Shown here: piece by piece, positions 27,528 to 35,843 of the stretch
Numbering within the stretch: position 1 is the stretch's first letter
Layout of the letters: the number at the start of each line of letters is the position of its first letter
Origin: LMUY01 sp965199555
Lineage (GTDB): Bacteria; Pseudomonadota; Alphaproteobacteria; Acetobacterales; Acetobacteraceae
Assembly (NCBI GenBank): GCA_965199555.1
Contig: CBDASJ010000012.1
Location: 124,001-188,000 of the forward strand
DNA length: 64,000 bases
Reading direction: 5' to 3'
The notes under the pieces: generated by a model
Database searches by the model: none
Told to the model about the DNA's origin: nothing
What the model saw: the letters and a program-made list of their open reading frames with translations, nothing else
Program-made: the position numbers and the translations under genes

Positions 27528-27893
27528 ATGTCTATGTGCGTCTTGCTAGTGGATGATGAGCCTTTGATCCTGATGGTGCTCGAAGACACGCTGCGCGACG
27601 CCGGGTTCGACGTGTTGGCGAAGGTGGATGCCGCCGGGGCGATCAAAGAGCTTGCCGAGCGCCCGGGGCATTTTACCGCGCTGGTCACGGACGTGCATAT
27701 GCCCGGCGAGCTCAACGGCATCGACCTAGTGGCGCATGTGCGGGAAAGATACGCCGATCTGCCCGTGGTGATATCGACCGCCCGGCCGGACGTGCTGACA
27801 CCGGGCTGGATCGAGAGCCACCGGGTGACCGTGCTCGGCAAGCCTTACCGGCCGGAAACGCTCGTCAGGATGGTCGAGCGCCTGGTGAAGTAG
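27528..27893 (+). CDS. Single-domain response regulator (CheY-like receiver)
   Basis: 121 residues consisting of a receiver domain only. The acidic pair is in LLVDDEP, the phospho-acceptor aspartate is in LVTDVHMPG, the switch Ser/Thr is in VVISTARP and the lysine is in VLGKPYRPE. With no output domain it must act through protein contacts, as CheY or a phosphorelay intermediate. No histidine kinase adjoins it. A second in-frame ATG two codons later could be the start. Confidence 0.9.
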   Translation: MSMCVLLVDDEPLILMVLEDTLRDAGFDVLAKVDAAGAIKELAERPGHFTALVTDVHMPGELNGIDLVAHVRERYADLPVVISTARPDVLTPGWIESHRVTVLGKPYRPETLVRMVERLVK

Positions 27894-28108
27894 CCCACGC
27901 TGGCGTCACGTCCGAAGCCGGGCACTCGCCAAATCGTGTAGTCGTTCGGCTGTCGGCACAAAGCCAGGCGATCGAACGGGCTACGTGGCGACCTTCGCCT
28001 GGCGTCTTCGCGGTGGTGCAACTTCGCGTCATGCGGCACTCAACCGGCGCCGTGGCGGTGGCTTTCGACCGTCATGCCATACACTTCTTCGCCCGCGCGG
28101 CCAGCCTG

Positions 28109-29086
28109 ATGTCGCAACGTCCCATCTGGCGCGGCCATTTGCGCTTGGCCCTCGTGTCCTGTCCGGTCGCGTTGTTCAACGCCCGCCATTCAAGGGAAGC
28201 GCTGACCTTCCACATGATCAACCCGGACACCGGCAACCGGGTCCGCATGATCACCCAGGATGCCGATACGGGTGCCGAGTTGCGGCGTGGCGACCTGGTG
28301 AAGGGCTACGAGTTCGAGAAGCACCGCTACCTGCTCATGGACGAGGCGGATTTCGATGCAGCACGCACCGAAACCTCGACGGTGATGCGGGTCGACAAGT
28401 TCGTCGCCAGCGGCAGCATCGATCCGGTGTATTTCGATGCCAGCTACTACATGGCGCCCGATGGCAGTGGCGCCGACGACGTGTATCGCGTGCTGCACAG
28501 CGCCATCGCGGATACGGGGCAGGTTGCCCTGTCCCGCGTGACGATCGCGCGCCGCGAACGCGCGGTATTGATTGCGGCCGTGCCGGGTGGCCTGGCCGTG
28601 CATACCTTGTTGGAGGAGCGGGACCTGAACTCCGCGTCCGAGGTGTTCGGCCAGGCCTTGCAGGGGCCGACCGACCCCGAGATGGTGCAATTGGCAAAGC
28701 AGCTTATCACGCGCCAGCTTGGCCGTTACGACCCGGCCGATGTGGAAGACCGCTACGAGACGCGGCTGCGCGCCGTGATCGACGCCAAGTTGCAAGGCCA
28801 AGGTGTAACGGAGGAGGCGGCGCCGGCAATCCGCCAAAGCAACGTGGTTGACCTGATGGCGGCGCTACGTAAGAGCCTTGGCCAGTCTGCCGAGGCTTCT
28901 TCGCAACCTGCCGCAGCCAGCCGCAAGGCCGGTCCGGTAACCAGCGCGAAAACCAAGACCGCGCGCACTGCCGAAGCGCAGCAGCAGGCTTTAAAGCTGC
29001 CGATCAAAGGCGGCAAGAAAAGCGTGAAGGAAGCAGCGGCGGCCGTGCCATCTTCTGTCGTGCGAACCCGGCGCAAGGCCGGGTAA
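28109..29086 (+). CDS. Non-homologous end joining protein Ku
   Basis: Bacterial Ku homodimer subunit that binds DNA ends and recruits LigD. 325 residues from the ATG at 28109 (MSQRPIWRGHLRLALVSCPV). The core includes FHMINPDTGNRVRM, GYEFEKHRYLLMDEADFDA and YYMAPDGSGADDVYRVL. The C-terminal 75 residues are a Lys/Ala-rich tail typical of DNA-contacting Ku extensions. No ligD is in this window. The longer frame from 28013 has no support. Confidence 0.93.
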   Translation: MSQRPIWRGHLRLALVSCPVALFNARHSREALTFHMINPDTGNRVRMITQDADTGAELRRGDLVKGYEFEKHRYLLMDEADFDAARTETSTVMRVDKFVASGSIDPVYFDASYYMAPDGSGADDVYRVLHSAIADTGQVALSRVTIARRERAVLIAAVPGGLAVHTLLEERDLNSASEVFGQALQGPTDPEMVQLAKQLITRQLGRYDPADVEDRYETRLRAVIDAKLQGQGVTEEAAPAIRQSNVVDLMAALRKSLGQSAEASSQPAAASRKAGPVTSAKTKTARTAEAQQQALKLPIKGGKKSVKEAAAAVPSSVVRTRRKAG

Positions 29087-29104
29087 TCGTTTGAAGCTTC
29101 CCGC

Positions 29105-30535
29105 TTAGACCCCTAGGCTCATCGCCTTGATGGGCGGCTCCACATCCGGTGGGAGCGGGCAGGTGTAAGGCGTGGCGCGTGTCCGCTCGGCCAGGTCGGC
29201 CTTGGCAGCTGCGATCAGCGCCGGGTTCTGCAAGGCGTCCACCGCGGTGCCCGCCATCACCTTGGCAACGTGCACCAGGCCCTTATGCGCTGCCGGGCTC
29301 TTGCCTTGTGCGGTCAGTTGCCAGGCGTGGAACGGAGTGCCGACGGCGCAAGTGGCGCCACGGGCCTGCACCGTCGGCACCACCCAACTGACATCGCCCA
29401 CGTCCGTGCTGCCGTTGCCGCCACGCCCCTTGCCGGCAAGCGGGACGATGAAGTCGCACAGGGGCATGTCCAGCCGCGGGGTGACGCCGTGCCGGTCAAA
29501 GGCGGAGGCGATCTCGGCGGGGCTCAGCGTGGCGCGGATTTGCTCGGCATAGGCGCGGTCCGCCTCGTCCCACACCGGCGGACCCAAGCGCTGGAAGTTG
29601 TCGTCCATCAGCTTTTCCAGCGGATCGTTGCCCATCAGGTTGCTGACCGCGCTGACCACCTGCGTGGTCACGGCCGTTTCCGTCATCAGCGCCGCGCCGT
29701 CGGCGATTTTGCGGACGCGTTGCACCAGGGGCGTGAGGTCGGCCAGGTCGGCGGCGCGGATCAGGTAGCGCACCTTGGCCCGGGCCTGCACGACGTTGGG
29801 CGCGATGCCGCCCGCGTCCAGGTAGGCGGAGTGCACCCGCGCCGTGCTGGGCATGTGCTCGCGAAGGTAGTTCACGCCGACGCTCATCAGCTCCACCGCG
29901 TCCAGTGCGCTACGCCCGAGATGCGGCGCCGCGGCGGCGTGGCTGGCGCGGCCGATGAAGGTGAAGTCGATGCGGGTGTTGGCCAGGCTGACCGGCTTGT
30001 TGACGCCCGACAGGCTGGCCGGGTGCCAGGAAATGGCGATGTCGACGTCCTTGAAGGCGCCGGCCCGCACCATGAACCCTTTGGCGGCGCCGCCTTCCTC
30101 CGCCGGGCAGCCGTAATAGCGCACGCGGCCCTTCACGCCCTGTGCCGCCAGCCAGTCCTTGACGGAGGACGCGGCGAGCATGGCGGCCGCGCCCAGCAGG
30201 TTGTGGCCGCAGCCATGGCCGACGCCGCCATCCCCTTCGACGGGCTTGGGCTCGGCAATGCCCGCCTGCTGGCTCAGCCCGGGCAGCGCGTCGTACTCGC
30301 CGAGGATGGCGATCACCGGGCCGTCCTCGCCGGCTTCGGCCATCACCGCCGTGGGGATGCCGGCGACGTCGCGGGTGATGCGAAAGCCCTCGGTTTGCAG
30401 CATCGCCAGGTGCTCGGCCACGCTGCGGTGCTCGCCATAGGCCAGCTCCGGCATGCCCCAAACCCGGTCGGACAAGGCGATGTAGTCGTCGCGCTTCTCG
30501 TCGACGATCTGCCAGATCTGTTCGCTGTTCTGCAT
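29105..30535 (-). CDS. M20-family amidohydrolase (AbgB-like)
   Basis: Metal-dependent amidase of the aminobenzoyl-glutamate utilisation B/amidohydrolase group, 476 residues. Metal-ligand motifs are ILGEYDALPGL, GHGCGHNLLGAAAM and CPAEEGGAAKG. The dimerisation insert includes FTFIGRASHAAAAPH. Such enzymes cleave amide bonds of N-acyl amino acids or folate breakdown products. It is convergent with Ku and lies 82 bp from the GST gene upstream. Substrate unknown. Confidence 0.88.
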   Translation of the reverse strand: MQNSEQIWQIVDEKRDDYIALSDRVWGMPELAYGEHRSVAEHLAMLQTEGFRITRDVAGIPTAVMAEAGEDGPVIAILGEYDALPGLSQQAGIAEPKPVEGDGGVGHGCGHNLLGAAAMLAASSVKDWLAAQGVKGRVRYYGCPAEEGGAAKGFMVRAGAFKDVDIAISWHPASLSGVNKPVSLANTRIDFTFIGRASHAAAAPHLGRSALDAVELMSVGVNYLREHMPSTARVHSAYLDAGGIAPNVVQARAKVRYLIRAADLADLTPLVQRVRKIADGAALMTETAVTTQVVSAVSNLMGNDPLEKLMDDNFQRLGPPVWDEADRAYAEQIRATLSPAEIASAFDRHGVTPRLDMPLCDFIVPLAGKGRGGNGSTDVGDVSWVVPTVQARGATCAVGTPFHAWQLTAQGKSPAAHKGLVHVAKVMAGTAVDALQNPALIAAAKADLAERTRATPYTCPLPPDVEPPIKAMSLGV

Positions 30536-30617
30536 GACGTGCCTCCGCTCTGCCTCGATCCGGTTAGCATCGGCGGCTGGTGACGGCTAGCATTCGCGCC
30601 CCGGCGCAGGAGCCGCC

Positions 30618-31253
30618 TTAGTCCGCGTCAGGCTGCCGGTCGGGCGTGGCGTCTGCGAAGGCGGGCAGCGCCGTGCACGCCGCTTCCCGCTGCAACAGGC
30701 GCGGAAAGCGGGCAACGTCCACGCCGAAGCGCCGGGCATTGCCCATCTGCGGCACCAGGCATACATCCGCCAGGCTGGGCGCGTTGCCGAAGCAGAACGG
30801 GCCCGGCGCGTCCGCCAGCAACGCTTCGCACGCGGCCAGGCCGGTGTCGTTCACGCGCGCCGCCCACCCCGTCACGGCATCCTCCGCCACGCCCAGCCCG
30901 CGCAGTTGGTTCAGCACCCCCAGGTTCTGCAACGGGTGCGTGTCGGCCGCGAGCACCAGGGCAAAGGCGCGGATGCGGGCGCGCATGGCGGCGTCGCCGT
31001 GCAGCAGCGGCGGCTGCGGATGGGTTTCCTCCAGCCATTCCAGGATCGCCAGCGATTGCGTCAGCGTGCCGCCGCCTTCGCCGAGTTCCAGGGCCGGTAC
31101 CAGGCCCTGCGGGTTAAGTTGCAGGTAGCCCGGCGCACGCTGCTCGCCACGGCGCAGGTGATGGTAGACCTCTTGCGCCGCGACGCCCTTCAGGTTGAAG
31201 GCGATGCGCACGCGCCAACTGGCCGCGCTGCGGAAGTAGCCGTGCAGGATCAT
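30618..31253 (-). CDS. Zeta-class glutathione transferase, probable maleylpyruvate/maleylacetoacetate isomerase
   Basis: 211 residues. The N-terminal thioredoxin-like domain has FRSAASWRVRIAFNLKG in place of the classical SSCS active site, then LNPQGLVPALE and the QSLAILEWLEE glutathione-binding helix. The C-terminal domain has ADTHPLQNLGVLNQL and APSLADVCLVPQ. From memory it is closer to NagL (GSH-dependent maleylpyruvate isomerase of the gentisate path) than to MaiA. The window also carries gentisate dioxygenase and a fumarylpyruvate hydrolase-like gene at 45-48 kb but no isomerase there, which favours NagL function. Confidence 0.83.
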   Translation of the reverse strand: MILHGYFRSAASWRVRIAFNLKGVAAQEVYHHLRRGEQRAPGYLQLNPQGLVPALELGEGGGTLTQSLAILEWLEETHPQPPLLHGDAAMRARIRAFALVLAADTHPLQNLGVLNQLRGLGVAEDAVTGWAARVNDTGLAACEALLADAPGPFCFGNAPSLADVCLVPQMGNARRFGVDVARFPRLLQREAACTALPAFADATPDRQPDAD

Positions 31254-31307
31254 CCCCGTCGTTCCCCGTTGTTTATCTCGTGCGGCTTGTCTGGCACCCG
31301 GCTTCGT

Positions 31308-31336
31308 TTGACGCCAGGATGAATGGGGGTGATACG
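31308..31336 (+). promoter_or_regulatory. Promoter of the binding-protein gene at 31363
   Basis: TTGACG (31308-31313), a 17-bp spacer and GATACG (31331-31336). GGAGG then precedes the GTG start by about 6 bp. The -35 is good and the -10 weak. Confidence 0.45.
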
Positions 31337-31362
31337 GTCAATTCGACAGGACGGAGGCTTCC

Positions 31363-32382
31363 GTGGACAAGAACATCGCCGACACGCCCGGGCCGCGCGC
31401 TGCGTCCACATCCGCCCATCCGCGTCGCCGCGTCGCATTGGGCCTGGCGGCAGGCTTGGCCGCATGGCTGCTGGCGCCGACGGCGCGTGCGGAAGACACG
31501 CTGAAGCTGGCGATCGGCCAGCGCGGCAACTGGGAAAACGCCGTGTCCGAACTCGGCCAGGATGCCGGCTTCTTCAAGAAGCACGGGCTGGTGCTGACGT
31601 TGCTGTACACCGAAGGTGGTGGGCAAACGCAGCAGGCGGTGATCTCCGGCAGCGTGGACATCGGCATCGGCGTCGGCACGTATGGCGTGCTCGGCGCGTT
31701 CGGCAAAGGCGCTCCGGTGCGTATCATCGGCAACTCGATGGATGGCGCGCACGACCTGTACTGGTACGTCCGTGCGGATTCACCGGTCCATTCCCCGGCG
31801 GATGCGGCCGGCAGGACCATCGCCTACTCGACGACCGGGTCATCGACCGACCTCGTGGTGCGCGGCCTGATGCGGACGTTCAAGGTCACCATGACGCCGG
31901 TCGCCACCGGCAGCCCGCCTGCCACCTTCACGCAGGTCATGTCCGGCCAGGTCGATATTGGCTGGGCGTCCCCGCCCTTTGGGGTTGAGGCGGCGCAGGC
32001 GGGTCGGACCCGCATCGTCGCACGCGGCAGCGACGTGCCGGAGTTCGCCAACCAGTCGGTTCGCGTGATGATCGCCAACGCCGGGTCGCTGGCGCACAAG
32101 GCGGACGAGATCGCTCGCTACATGCAGGCGTATCGTGAGACGGTGGAGTGGATGTATTCCAACCCTGCCGCGTTGGACGCCTATGCTAAGTGGGCGGGGA
32201 CCACGCCGGCACTGGCAAAGCAGGTGCGCGACGAGTTTTACCCGAAGCAGAACCTGGATCCCGGCCGCATCCTGGGGCTGGACGTCCTGTCCAACGACGC
32301 GGTGGGGCTTAAATTCCTGTCCGCACCGCTGCGGCCCGATCAACTCACCGCCCTGGTGCAGCAGCCCCCCGCGCCGCATTAG
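31363..32382 (+). CDS. ABC transporter substrate-binding protein, SsuA/NMT1-like
   Basis: 339 residues starting at GTG. The N-terminus has HPRRRVALGLAAGLAAWLL then PTARAED, a signal peptide with a twin-arginine look. LKLAIGQRGNWENAVSELG, FFKKHGLVLTLLYTEGGG and SGSVDIGIGVG are typical of nitrate/sulfonate/taurine-type binding proteins. No permease or ATPase adjoins it, so it is an orphan component. Its stop overlaps the opposing DUF1810 gene by 4 bp. Confidence 0.85.
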   Translation: MDKNIADTPGPRAASTSAHPRRRVALGLAAGLAAWLLAPTARAEDTLKLAIGQRGNWENAVSELGQDAGFFKKHGLVLTLLYTEGGGQTQQAVISGSVDIGIGVGTYGVLGAFGKGAPVRIIGNSMDGAHDLYWYVRADSPVHSPADAAGRTIAYSTTGSSTDLVVRGLMRTFKVTMTPVATGSPPATFTQVMSGQVDIGWASPPFGVEAAQAGRTRIVARGSDVPEFANQSVRVMIANAGSLAHKADEIARYMQAYRETVEWMYSNPAALDAYAKWAGTTPALAKQVRDEFYPKQNLDPGRILGLDVLSNDAVGLKFLSAPLRPDQLTALVQQPPAPH

Positions 32383-32801
32383 CGGAGCAGTTGCACCGTC
32401 GCCGGGTCTGGCTGGCCGCCGAAGTAGCGGTCGAGCGCCGCCTGGAAGACCGGGTTGCCCGCTTGGACCAGCGCGAACAGCGTCACGGACGAGCGGAACT
32501 TGAGGTCGTCCGGGCTGCCGAACACTTGGTTGGCGGAGCGGCTGGTCACCGCGTTGGCCAACTCGGTGCATGCCACCAGCCGCGGGCCCAGCACGGGATG
32601 CGCCAGATAGGCGACGGCCTCCTCGCGCGAGGCGATGGCGTAATGCCGCGCCGTCGCGCTATGCCCCAGCCCGGCGATCTGCGGGAACACGAACCACATC
32701 CAATGCGTCTGCTTGCGCCCGGCCCGCAGCTCGGCCTGCACGTCGGCCATCACGTGCTCCTGCGCCTGGACGAAGCGGTCGAGGTTGAACATGTTGGTCA
32801 T
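32379..32801 (-). CDS. DUF1810 domain protein
   Basis: 140 residues, full length for this family of unknown function. NMFNLDRFVQAQEHV, THWMWFVFPQIAGLGHS, YAIASREEAVAYLAHPVLG and DDLKFRSSVTLF are the conserved family segments. Members share a fold with NAD/ADP-ribose-related NADAR-like proteins; the reaction is not established. Soluble, cytoplasmic. Confidence 0.9.
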   Translation of the reverse strand: MTNMFNLDRFVQAQEHVMADVQAELRAGRKQTHWMWFVFPQIAGLGHSATARHYAIASREEAVAYLAHPVLGPRLVACTELANAVTSRSANQVFGSPDDLKFRSSVTLFALVQAGNPVFQAALDRYFGGQPDPATVQLLR

Positions 32802-32899
32802 GGTGGTTCCCCCTGCGAGGCCCCTTCAACGCCCGAAACGCTGGCTGGATCGGCGCCGCCCGGGTATAGCCGGCCGGCGACCATGAGAACCCCGCCGCC

Positions 32900-33622
32900 G
32901 TGAGCCAGAACGACGAACTCGCCCGGGTCAAGCTGCGGATCAAGGCGCTGGCCGACCGCACCGTGGCCCGCGGCTGCACCGAGGCGGAGGCCATGGCCGC
33001 GGCCGAAATGGTCGGGCGGCTGCTGGAGCGCTACGCCCTCACCATGGAGGAGGTGGACGTCCGGCAGGAGCCGTGCGTGCAAGTGGAGGTGGCGATCGGC
33101 GGCCGGCGGCGGCGCCCGATCGACGCCTGCGTTCCCGCCTTGGCACGGTTCTGCGACTGCAAGGTGTGGCTGGCCCGCGGCGAGGCGGAAACCCATTACG
33201 TGTTCTTCGGCTTCGAAACCGACACGGCGCTGGCGGCCTACCTGTTCGCCGTGATCGGGCGCGCGATCGGCACCGAGCTATCCGGTTTCAGGGCCGGCCA
33301 CGGCGGCCTGGCCGGCACCGCGTTGCGCCGGGCGTCCACCAGTTTCCAGGGCGGCATGGCCATGCGGGTCGCCGCCAGGCTGGAGGTGCTGCATGCGGCC
33401 CGTGAAGCCAGCGTCGCGGCGCAGCGGCCGGCGGGAACGGCGCTGATGCTGGTGCGGCACCGCGTGGTCGAGGACGCCTTCCAGGCCCGCAAGGTGCGGC
33501 TGCGCTCGCTGCCGGGGCTGAGGCTGCGGCGCAATTCCGCCTTCCGCGCCGGCGAAGCGGCGGGTGAGCGGGTGAACCTGCGCCGCCCCGTGGGGGATGG
33601 CGGAGGCTTGCGGCTGCGGTGA
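32900..33622 (+). CDS. DUF2786 domain protein
   Basis: 240 residues from a GTG start. Residues 5-52 (LARVKLRIKALADRTVARGC, EAEAMAAAEMVGRLLERY) are the DUF2786 helical domain. The rest resembles the DUF7168-type domain that usually follows it (FCDCKVWLARGE, YVFFGFETDTALAAYLFAVI, GMAMRVAARLEVL). The family is frequent on phages and plasmids but its function is unknown. Its stop overlaps the GTG of the next gene (GTGA), so the two are one translational unit. Confidence 0.82.
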   Translation: MSQNDELARVKLRIKALADRTVARGCTEAEAMAAAEMVGRLLERYALTMEEVDVRQEPCVQVEVAIGGRRRRPIDACVPALARFCDCKVWLARGEAETHYVFFGFETDTALAAYLFAVIGRAIGTELSGFRAGHGGLAGTALRRASTSFQGGMAMRVAARLEVLHAAREASVAAQRPAGTALMLVRHRVVEDAFQARKVRLRSLPGLRLRRNSAFRAGEAAGERVNLRRPVGDGGGLRLR

Positions 33623-34137
33623 CGGCGGGGCGGGACGGGCAGCGCGCCCGCGTTTACGCCTGGGAGGACCGCGTCGTCGCGCCCTGCCACCCGGGCACGG
33701 TGCCATTCGCCGCGGCGCAGGGCACCGTCGACGCGATCTGGTCGGAGATGGGGCTGCTTTACCCGCCGCGGGTGCAAGCGCTGCCGGCGCAGGCGCGGAC
33801 GCGCGTGGCCGACGCCAACCGCCTGCGAATACGGCTGCCACCGCAAACCCCCTGCTGGTGCCTGCTGCACGAACTCGCCCACGCCATGACCAGCACGCAG
33901 GACGGGTTGTCGGATGGGCACGGGCCGATCTTCGTGGGCGTCTACGTGGGGCTGCTGGTCCGCTACCTGCGGATGGACGCGGCGGCGCTGCACGACAGCC
34001 TGTGCGCCGCCGGCATCCGGCTGCAACCCGGCGCTACCCCCGTGTTCTGCGACCCGGTCGGCCCTATGCCGGCTGCGGCTTGCCCAGCATCAGGGCCGAC
34101 CGGCGGCAGCTCGCGACCACCTCGTCGCGCTGGTTGA
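33619..34137 (+). CDS. SprT-like zinc metalloprotease-fold protein
   Basis: 172 residues. The zincin motif CLLHELAHAM places H84, E85 and H88. DGHGPIFVGVYVGLL follows with H101 as the probable third zinc ligand, as in SprT/SPRTN-like proteins. No zinc-ribbon tail. It is coupled to the DUF2786 gene by a GTGA overlap. The last 25 residues, rich in Pro, Ala and Arg, run 74 bp into the 3' end of the opposing MaoC gene and look like read-out rather than domain. Substrate unknown. Confidence 0.78.
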   Translation: MTAGRDGQRARVYAWEDRVVAPCHPGTVPFAAAQGTVDAIWSEMGLLYPPRVQALPAQARTRVADANRLRIRLPPQTPCWCLLHELAHAMTSTQDGLSDGHGPIFVGVYVGLLVRYLRMDAAALHDSLCAAGIRLQPGATPVFCDPVGPMPAAACPASGPTGGSSRPPRRAG

Positions 34138-34522
34138 GCGTTTCGTGGCGGAACTCGACGATGCCCTGGCCCGGCCGCGACCGGCTCGGGCGCTTGGCCA
34201 GCACGGTGGTGCGGACGTGCACCGTGTCGCCGTGGAACACCGGCTTGGGGAAGCGGACCTCCTCCATGCCGAGATTGGCCACCGTCGTGCCGTAGGTGGT
34301 GTCGTTGACGCTCATGCCGACCATCAGCCCCAGGGTGAACAGGCTGTTGACGATGGGCTGGCCGAACTCGGTGGTGGCGGCGTAGGCGGCGTCCAGATGC
34401 AGCTTGGCCGGGTTCATGGTCATGGTGGAGAACAGCACGTTGTCCGCTTCGGTGACGGTGCGCGTCCACGGGTGCTCGAACACCTGCCCTTCGCTGAACT
34501 CCTCGAAATACAAACCCGGCAT
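34064..34522 (-). CDS. MaoC-like hot-dog dehydratase
   Basis: 152 residues from the ATG at 34522. A single hot-dog domain with the hydratase-2 motif: RTVTEADNVLFSTMTMNPAKLHLDAAYA contains the catalytic Asp-x4-Asn/His-type region, followed by FGQPIVNSLFTLGLMVG and VFHGDTVHVRTTVL. Such proteins hydrate enoyl-CoAs or act as mesaconyl/itaconyl-CoA hydratase-like enzymes. Its 3' end overlaps the opposing SprT-like gene by 74 bp. Confidence 0.87.
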   Translation of the reverse strand: MPGLYFEEFSEGQVFEHPWTRTVTEADNVLFSTMTMNPAKLHLDAAYAATTEFGQPIVNSLFTLGLMVGMSVNDTTYGTTVANLGMEEVRFPKPVFHGDTVHVRTTVLAKRPSRSRPGQGIVEFRHETLNQRDEVVASCRRSALMLGKPQPA

Positions 34523-34594
34523 TCCGCCCCTCCCATTGTGGCCCGGCGCCTTGCCCTTGTAGCGGCAGGCTGTCGCGCGTGGTAGCTGGCCGCG

Positions 34595-34750
34595 ATGCCC
34601 GAGCCGCCACGCCAGTCGCCTTGGCTTTCCGTGCTGCTGCTGGCTGCGCTGGTCCTGGCCGGGTTGCTGGCGGTTTGGCTGTTCCCCCTGGTGCAGCACT
34701 GGGTCGCACGCCAGGACTGCGTGGCCGTGGGCCGTACCGACTGCCTTTGA
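34595..34750 (+). CDS. Small single-helix membrane protein, 51 aa
   Basis: A 51-codon frame with one clear membrane helix (LSVLLLAALVLAGLLAVWLF) after a short N-terminus, and a tail QDCVAVGRTDCL with two cysteines. The helix, the basic/cysteine tail and codon use like the neighbours suggest a real small protein. It lies divergent to the MaoC gene and upstream of the TRAP promoter. Function unknown. I see no strong Shine-Dalgarno. Confidence 0.5.
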   Translation: MPEPPRQSPWLSVLLLAALVLAGLLAVWLFPLVQHWVARQDCVAVGRTDCL

Positions 34751-34759
34751 CGGCGCCGC

Positions 34760-34788
34760 TTGTTGCTGCACCGGGCGTCGGCTAGCCT
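34760..34788 (+). promoter_or_regulatory. Possible promoter of the TRAP operon
   Basis: TTGTTG (34760-34765), 17 bp, TAGCCT (34783-34788), followed by the perfect palindrome CGTTATAACG near 34800-34809. The palindrome falls just downstream of the expected start site, where a repressor could bind. The match is moderate. Confidence 0.35.
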
Positions 34789-34823
34789 GGCTGCAACAAC
34801 GTTATAACGCAGGGACGTCGCCA

Positions 34824-35843
34824 ATGCCCATTTCCCGTCGCGCAGCCCTCGGCATGCTCGCCGCACCCGCGCTCCTCCGCAGCGTGGGGGCCCGGGCGGC
34901 GGATGCCCGGGTCATCAAGATCAGCCACCAATTCCCCGGCGGCACGATCGACCAGGGGGATTTCCGCGACCGCATGGTGCGCCGCTTCGCCGCCGCCGTG
35001 CAGGAAAAGACCGGCGGCTCCTTGTCATTCGAGATCTATCCCGGCTCCTCCCTGATGAAGACGGTCGCCCAGTTCTCCGCTCTGCGCCGCGGTGCGCTGG
35101 ACATGACGCTGTACCCGCTGGCCTATGCCGGCGGCGAAGTGCCAGAGGTCAATATCGGGCTAATGCCCTGCCTGGTCACGAGCTACGCCCAGGGCCTCGC
35201 CTGGAAAAAGGCGCCGATCGGGCAGGAGCTGGAAGCGCTGCTGGACAAGCGCGGCGTCAAGATCATCACCTGGGTGTGGCAGGGCGGCGGCGTGGCGTCG
35301 CGCGCCGGCGCGGTGGTCAAGCCGGACGACACCAAGGGGCTCAAGATCCGCGGCGGCTCGCGCGAGATGGACCTGATGCTGAAGGCGTCGGGCGGCATCA
35401 TCAGCTCCGTCACGTCGGACGAAACCTATGCCGCTATGCAGACCGGCTCGCTGGACGCGGCGGTCACCTCCTCGACCAGCCTGATCAGCTTCCGCTTGCA
35501 GGAGATCGCGAAGAACGTCACCTCCGCCCGCGGCGGGTCGTTCTGGTTCATGTTCGAGCCGCTGCTGATGTCCAAGCAGGTGTTCGACAGCCTGACGCCG
35601 GAGCAGCAGGCGGCGATCACCGAAGTCGGGCTGGCGCAGGAGCCGTTCGCGCTGGACGCCGCGAAGGCGGACGATCAGGCGCTGGCGGAGATCTACGGCA
35701 AGGCCGGCGTGAAGGTGGTCGACATGACGGCCGACGACATCGCCAAGTGGAAGGCGGTGGCGCAGGACACGGCGTGGAAGGACTTCGCCGCGCGCAATGC
35801 CTCCTGCGCGAACCTGTTGAAGCTGGCTGAGGCGGTGGCTTGA
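34824..35843 (+). CDS. TRAP transporter substrate-binding protein DctP
   Basis: 339 residues. The signal peptide carries a twin-arginine-like SRRAALGMLAAPALL and ends ARAAD. The fold shows HQFPGGTIDQGDFRD, IYPGSSLMKTVAQFSALRRG, GLKIRGGSREMDLML and the ligand-clamping segment LKIRGG containing the conserved arginine. First gene of a TRAP operon followed by a sugar-acid kinase and KDPG aldolase, so a sugar acid is a reasonable ligand (inference). Confidence 0.9.
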   Translation: MPISRRAALGMLAAPALLRSVGARAADARVIKISHQFPGGTIDQGDFRDRMVRRFAAAVQEKTGGSLSFEIYPGSSLMKTVAQFSALRRGALDMTLYPLAYAGGEVPEVNIGLMPCLVTSYAQGLAWKKAPIGQELEALLDKRGVKIITWVWQGGGVASRAGAVVKPDDTKGLKIRGGSREMDLMLKASGGIISSVTSDETYAAMQTGSLDAAVTSSTSLISFRLQEIAKNVTSARGGSFWFMFEPLLMSKQVFDSLTPEQQAAITEVGLAQEPFALDAAKADDQALAEIYGKAGVKVVDMTADDIAKWKAVAQDTAWKDFAARNASCANLLKLAEAVA

